Positions 58,355 through 64,000 of a stretch of DNA of 64,000 bases are shown one piece after another (the stretch's first letter is position 1; every line of letters begins with the position of its first letter). The notes below the pieces were generated by a model that was not told the DNA's origin, ran no database searches, and saw only the letters and a program-made list of their open reading frames with translations. The position numbers and the translations under genes were made by a program. Origin of the DNA: Chalara sp. BL73. Taxonomy: Eukaryota > Ascomycota > Leotiomycetes > Helotiales. The stretch covers positions 1-64,000 of the forward strand of contig CAKJVC010000183.1 in assembly GCA_918026815.1 (NCBI GenBank), given 5' to 3'.

Positions 58355-61300
58355 ATGGTAACAAAGATAGCAAGAAGAACCAGCTCGTTGCTTCTCTGGA
58401 AATGCTTATCCCTTAGGGAGAACGGTATGGACAGGTTACACGAAAGGAGATGAATTGAGATTACCTTGTGTTTATTCTATAGTTTACGTGCAGCCTGAAG
58501 TAACCTTGTGCTCTTGCATAACCTACTAGCCTCTCCCTGCCATCTCGATTCATCTTTTCCCTGGAATTTAACTGTCTACTTGAGCACCGACTATCTGTAC
58601 AAAGATTGTAGTCAGCACCAAGCTCTGTGCTTCTTTCTGTCTTGTCATGCAATAAGCGACGTTAGTCAAGAGCGTGAAGCCTCCTACTCTCTCCATTTTT
58701 AACCCCATTCTCTAATTATCTCTTTTTGGACTTGGGCTAGCTATTGCTCTTTTGATATTGCTAAACCCTCCTGGAAGCCTGGTGGGTGATCACGCAATAT
58801 CAATCGATCATGCAAGGGCGATGGGGTGGCCGCTCATATGCTTTGCCCTAGAAGCTAACTGCTGTGGCCTGGCCACAACTTACCAGTCTTTAAAAGTTGT
58901 TTTTTGCGATTTATTGTAGCCTGACGGGGTGCAGTCCTAGATAGTCTTATATTATTATTAAATTTTCCATTTGATCAGGGCTAATAGTTCGTGACGGTGT
59001 TAATGCATCCAACCTATCAAAGCATGTACATTAGCTTGGTATGTAAGCTCTACCTTCCACCACCTCTCTCTACCTTATAATTTATTCTAGGTTATTCACA
59101 TGAGAGTAGGGGCTATAGTTCGACCAGATTGACAATTACTAGGTCACCAGGTCTTAGGCTCACACCTCCAGGTTTCTGGCTTTCACTTTCATGAGCCACT
59201 TCTGAAACACTTTACGATTCTTTGTCGGGATACCCTTATTCTTTACTCTCGAAATAGGTGCTTAAATTCAAGAATTATCGACTCTTTGCGCGCAGGAATT
59301 TATTTGCCTCTTGAGTATTTAACTGCTGCATAATCAATACCAAATTCTCAGTCTCGCTTCCATCACAGGAGTTCCTGACTCTGCAAGGTTAATAACTATA
59401 CCCTCGATTCCTGGTTACCTACTATGAAGATCAAATTGCGTGTTAATGGCCCTGTAGTTGGGAATGATACTGCCTAGTTCTATAACTTCCGTCTTAACTT
59501 TGAGAGTATCGTTTAAGCTATGGCACTACCTTGGCAAACGTAAAGAAGGGGGTTGGAGATCAGGGCTACAATACGATCCTTCACTAGCTCGACTGAGTTT
59601 AAGGTAATCCGAATTAGGCGTATGAGGTAGAAGACAAGCTCCACGATATATAGTAGGGTGTCGACTCTGTTCTTGTCTACATCGCCAAGCCTGAATGTCT
59701 CGTTGTGATGCTAAAGGTCTGAATTGGCTGGAGGCGTTTATATGGTCTCTACCTTCCGTGCTGGCGTATTAGAAAAGTATGCGTAAAAAGTCCCGCATCT
59801 AACTTATCCTACCTTGCAACTACGATAGATCGGTGTAAATTGTTGGGCAGCTTGATGGGACATTCAAATAACTCTGATGCAGCTTCACTGGTGGCTCAAT
59901 CTCATCTTTCATATGGCAATTGGACACTATCCTTTGTACAATCGATCTGCAAGTAGTCAGCGCCAGTGAACTACTTTGCGTACTCAATCCTCGCTATCTA
60001 GATGCAGCCACAGTTCGAGAATCCTCACACCCAGAAATGTCACTTATATAGGGTGAGAAACAATAGCACGAAATGTAGTTCAAGCGGTACTGGATTGTGG
60101 GTCTTAGCCTCCAGCCTTTCTTAGGAGGTGCTAGTTTAGACAAACCAGCTGTTATTGTAGCTTTAGCTGTTGTTAGGTTTTGAGATACTGACTTATTTAA
60201 GACAAGCGAATTTAAGAAGGGAGTTGATGCGATGGTGCTGTGCAGCCATCTGGCTAAGCCACGTGTTGCCAGAAGTTTAGTACAAGGTAATCGCAACTTA
60301 GTTACGTGTCTAAATCGCTTGATAAAATGGTTGCGGGCTAGGCTACCATGCGCCAATATCTAAACTGGTTCGGTTCCGTATTGGGTATTCGCTGTTTTTA
60401 GGGGCTCGGGTTATGTAAGCTCACGCCTTTATTATTATTGGATACATTTTTTTGCTTTTATTTTAATTTAAATCATGAAATTTGGATTTTATTTTATTTT
60501 AAGAGAATCAACCAAAAAAAACTAAAAACTTTATATATTTAATTAAGTTTTACCAAGTTTTTATAAGTTTTTATATATAATAAGTGTTAATAAAACTAGG
60601 ACGTATACATAAAACGTAAATTGTTAAATTTGGTTTCAGTTATAATTAATAACAAGGCCTTATTAAAATGCAACTTTGTAAAACCTAAGATACAAAGCGC
60701 TAAAAAGCCAAGAGATACAAAAAAGGTAATAAAATATGGTCAGCAAAAAGAGGTCTACCGTTTGTTAAAAGATATGGTAGTGAGACTTCTCGGCGGAACT
60801 AATATATCTGGCCCGCCTTATGTTACATCAAAGGAATGCTAAAACAAGTGTGTACCGATACCTCAGCCTATACTATGAACCTCCTAGCTCAAATATGCAA
60901 ATCTTGAATAAATATTTGCCGACGTTGTGCATATGCAGGCTGTGCGCAACTAGCCTAGCCTTCATTGTGTCTAGATGTAAGACGCTGCGCCACCGGAGAC
61001 TTATTGCGGTATTTTTACTGCTGATGATTGATTGATTGATCTATTTATTTAAGCTTTTATACAGAGTAATGTCGCTCATCTTATTTCTCGTTGCATGGGC
61101 CCAATTAGGCATCTTTGCATGAGCTAGAGGCTCTCAGTGGCCAACTCGTGCTCCACGGCCGTGAGATGACAAATAGCTGTGCCTTTTTCACCACCAAACT
61201 AACAATTGTGTGAATTTTGAGACAATGAGTTGAGTGAGTTTATCCGGGCCGCGGACCCGCTCCTATCACTGCGGGTTCTTCTTCAGCCTCCTGCTTGTCG

Positions 61301-61453
61301 AAGAATTGCATCAACGGTGTGGGAGTAAGACAAAAAATTAAAATTCCACGTCTCGGTTCTAGAATCTTCAAGTTCTGTGATTTCTTTCTGGAGTTCATCC
61401 CCCAAAGACGATCATTTTCACAAAATTTCCCTACATCGTTAGAAGTTGGGAAT
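58355..61453. other. AT-rich, gene-poor tract, possible decayed retroelement
   Basis: 3.1 kb without an intact gene. Minus-strand frames between about 60356 and 59830 include a long peptide rich in basic and hydroxyl residues and, further on, 'CPTIYTDLS', which weakly recalls the I-Y-T-D-G-S start of the RNase H domain of fungal LINE elements, but the next expected residues are not found. Bases 60420-60720 are extremely AT-rich. The tract splits the tailoring island from the epoxide hydrolase. I read it as mutated repeat DNA with low certainty. Confidence 0.35.
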
Positions 61454-62579
61454 ATGGCTATGGATCCCCTCGTCCCAAACGACCCGCGGGTTCAGCACAA
61501 GTATTCTACTATTTCAGATGGAATTACGTATCACTACATGCTAGCAAAGCCTGAAGGAAAAGTAGCCGCTACCGTCGTACTTCTTCATGGGTGGTAAGTA
61601 ACTTTATAGCGAGCTCCCTGACGTTAAAATTTCTGACTCCTCGTCGCTGTGGCAGGCCAGATCTAGGAATGGGCTGGCGTTTTCAAGTTCCCAACCTTCT
61701 CGCCTTGAATCTCCAAGTAGTTATCCCAGATATGCTCGGATATGGTCGAACCTCTTCACCCATCCTCCCTCAAGAATACTCGATGAAAAAAACCTCAAGT
61801 CACATAGCTCACATTATCCGCGAAGTTACTAGGGAGCCTATCATTCTGGGTGGTCATGATTGGGGAGCTTTTCTTGCGTGGCGTACAGCTATTTACTACC
61901 CTTCGCTCATCCGCGGTGTTTTCACCTTCTGTGTCCCTTTTTTCCCACCTCAACCCACTGTTATTACGCTAGAACAGTTCGTCGAGCAACTTCCGGATTT
62001 CAAATATCAATTGCAACTTGCTAGTCCAGTTGCTGAGACAGTGGCTGGAAAATCAGAGGCTACATTGAAGGGTTTTTTAAGTAGTATGTTTGGTGGCGTC
62101 ACTTCTGAGGGTTTACCTGGGTTTGATCTCTCCACGGGGGTCATTGGGGAAAGACTTGAGGGAATTAGTTCTACACCTCTCATGACCTCAGAGATTCTAG
62201 ACTACTATGGTACATACATCTAAATCTAGCTTCTAAACAAAAGACTAACCTTATGTCGCCAACTTTAGTGCAGGAATATTCTCGGAACGGTCTTCATGGC
62301 CCAATGAATTGGTACCGTACCATGTCAATAAATAGCGAGGAAGAGCTTCCACTGCTTCAAGAAATGCCAAAATTCAAATTTCAGATGCCGGCCATGATTG
62401 TTATGGCTGGTGAGGACCCTGCGTTGCGACCGGTACTAGCTGAGGGCCAAGAGATATATTTCGCTGCGGGGCTAAAAAAGGAACTTATACCAGGAGCATC
62501 GCATTGGGTCTTAACCCACTTCCCTGGAGAGGCGAATAAGTATATTGAGGAATTTTTGAAAGAGCTGCTCGAAGTTTAA
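61454..62579 (+). CDS. Epoxide hydrolase (alpha/beta hydrolase)
   Basis: A 334-residue alpha/beta hydrolase in three exons (introns 61594-61655 and 62210-62268), in frame. It has the order expected of epoxide hydrolases: oxyanion motif 'VVLLHGWPDLGMGW' spanning the first intron, 'VVIPDMLGYGRTSSP', nucleophile Asp ~115 in 'LGGHDWGAFLAW', and catalytic His ~310 in 'GASHWVLTHFPGE'. A cap domain lies between residues 140 and 250. Such enzymes open epoxides to vicinal diols; a PaxM-like monooxygenase 5 kb upstream could supply an epoxide, but this is a guess from proximity. Dehalogenases of the same fold also use an Asp nucleophile, and the presence of a halogenase makes that alternative worth keeping. 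Confidence 0.87.
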
Positions 62580-63152
62580 AACTTTCATGGTACAAGTAGG
62601 GAGAATTCTTTGCATGCTATTAGATGGATATGCATTTTTAAAGAAACGCCTTACCCACGTAAATAGGTATTAAGGCACAAATATTAGTAGATTTGTTTTC
62701 AACTCGTAGATCTACTTTTTTTAATTAAGGAACAATAGCATAATGCATAAATGAGAATCGGTTATGATCTAAGGTTGAAACGAACCTGGTTAGCGGCCCA
62801 AGTTGGATGATAGTCTGGTGATTCTTCGTACAGAAATGTTAAAACTCTTTGTCGCTATTTGAGAAATTGCCGTATCTGAAGATGCAGCCATCTTCCAAAA
62901 AGACCTGTCTTTGGACGAGCTTTTGCAATTACTCTATGTATCACGGAGTTCGTAATTTCAGAACTCACAACCAGGATATAAGTATCAATACACGTTTCTA
63001 AAGTTCATAACTAGGATCGATGGTTTTATAATTCTAAATCAAATATGCTTAGAGTAGTAGCCTAAGTTCTCACGGCGATTTAAAAATCAATGGTTCTAGA
63101 TACAGACATCCAGCATTACTCAAGATCTTAGCCATGAATAATGAGTGGGTGT
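62580..63152. other. Convergent intergenic, no gene seen
   Basis: 573 bases between the 3' ends of the epoxide hydrolase and the edge SDR; AT-rich, nothing else seen. Confidence 0.4.
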
Positions 63153-64000
63153 TCAACGCGTTCTACCATTCTCCTTTAGCGCATGAGCCCTCTGAAGTTT
63201 TCCAAAATTGAAGTCAGACCAAAAGATATAATCCTAAGATCCGGTTAGCTATGCTTCCTTACCCATATTATAGAATACTTACCCATACAGTACGGAAAGC
63301 GAACGTGTCCAAGAAGCGAATAATACGTGATGCACTTCCAGTCCAAAACCAAGCTGGCGGAGCTGACTTTAAACTTTGTATTACGACATTTTCAGCGTAC
63401 ACAAATCGGCTCGTAGTTTCTGAATGTTTTTGTAAGTAAGGAATGCCTGGATATGAGAGAAGGATGTTATACTTGGAGTTCTTTGGACATGTTGTTTGAA
63501 TTCAGAAGCGAGAGGGGAGAAGTATGAGTCTAGTGGGCTGGTCAGAAGCTGATTGACATAGAGCCAGGTGAATCATAATGACCTGGTGGTAGCTCTCGAT
63601 TTTGGTCGCTTTTAAGAATGTTGGTTCCAACTTCTCCGGAGATTATCTGTAGAAAATATCAATCATTTGAAACAGAGAAAGACAAAGAAAAGGTCATCGT
63701 ACCATAAGCACCTTAACGCTATTGCTGGTTAGCCCATATTTACCAAGTTTTCCGCAGCCATGATGTCTCGAGGAAACTTACTTGAATGGGGCCATTTCGA
63801 GGCGGAGGGTGTTAGTCCAATGTTGCAAAGCTGCTTTACTAGCATTATACGAAGCTGTAAGTCACGTCAATGAGAGTGCGACATTTAGATTATGAAAATT
63901 CGAAACCCAAACCTACAGCCATATATGTATGGTACAATCCCCCCAATAGAACCGATGCTGACAATCGTTCCTGAAGATCTAATCAACATACTATGAAAGT
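63153..64000 (-). CDS. Ayr1-like SDR, 5' end outside window
   Basis: The C-terminal two-thirds of a short-chain dehydrogenase running off the right edge; its exons are too short to be obvious as open frames. Reading leftward: intron from 63979 into the edge, exon 'SSGTIVSIGSIGGIVPYIYG', intron 63855-63916, 'SSYNASKAALQHWTNTLRLE' (catalytic Tyr and Lys), intron 63719-63781, 'NVKVLM', intron 63647-63702, 'EVGTNILKSD', intron 63530-63582, 'DSYFSPLASEFKQHVQRTP', intron 63420-63472, 'SRFVYAENVVIQSLKS', intron 63234-63282, and 'WDYIFWSDFNF' to the stop at 63153. The pattern matches fungal 1-acyl-dihydroxyacetone-phosphate reductase-like SDRs. Six complete introns in this span all keep frame. The N-terminal cofactor motif is not in the window. 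Confidence 0.8.

Overview
The window is nuclear DNA of a filamentous ascomycete (Pezizomycotina). The evidence is that nearly every gene is split by 41-166 nt GT-AG introns (two are GC-AG), that there are two Zn2Cys6 regulators, several MFS permeases, fungal GH3/GH31 enzymes and secondary-metabolism oxidoreductases, and that decayed genes and AT-rich tracts lie between gene islands. The gene styles resemble Leotiomycetes, but that is an impression I cannot verify. Exon structures were built by hand; most give a coding length divisible by three.

Left part (1-13.9 kb): a truncated sugar-transporter relic, an isoprenylcysteine-methyltransferase-like membrane protein, and an intact lactose-permease-type transporter. 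These are followed by a compact gentisate-catabolism group: Zn2Cys6 regulator (7404-9811, minus), a divergent fumarylacetoacetate-hydrolase-family enzyme (10287-11273), a glutathione-linked GFA/CENP-V-fold protein (11627-12169) and gentisate 1,2-dioxygenase (12757-13859). Ring cleavage and hydrolysis are both present. The usual maleylpyruvate isomerase is not visible, and the GFA protein sits where it would be expected.

Middle-left (14.4-28.6 kb): a carbohydrate/nutrient block with a GH3 beta-glucosidase carrying a PA14 insert, divergent deoxyribose-phosphate aldolase, an allantoate-permease-like MFS transporter, a divergent GH31 alpha-glycosidase, and a second Zn2Cys6 regulator.

Middle (28.6-41.4 kb): a poor, decayed stretch. 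It holds an aminoglycoside-phosphotransferase-family pseudogene with four in-frame stops, a lone intact DHA1-type MFS transporter, two cytochrome P450 relics (one has lost its heme cysteine) and a C2H2 fragment like those of FluG-domain proteins.

Right part (41.5-64 kb): a tailoring-enzyme island consisting of a flavin-dependent halogenase, two secreted BBE-type FAD oxidases (one apparently frameshifted), a cupin, three SDRs, a PaxM-type FAD monooxygenase and, after a 3 kb AT-rich gap, an epoxide hydrolase and an Ayr1-like SDR running off the right edge. This looks like the decorating half of a halogenated-metabolite gene cluster. No PKS, NRPS, terpene cyclase or prenyltransferase is inside the window, so the backbone gene must be outside it, distant, or lost.
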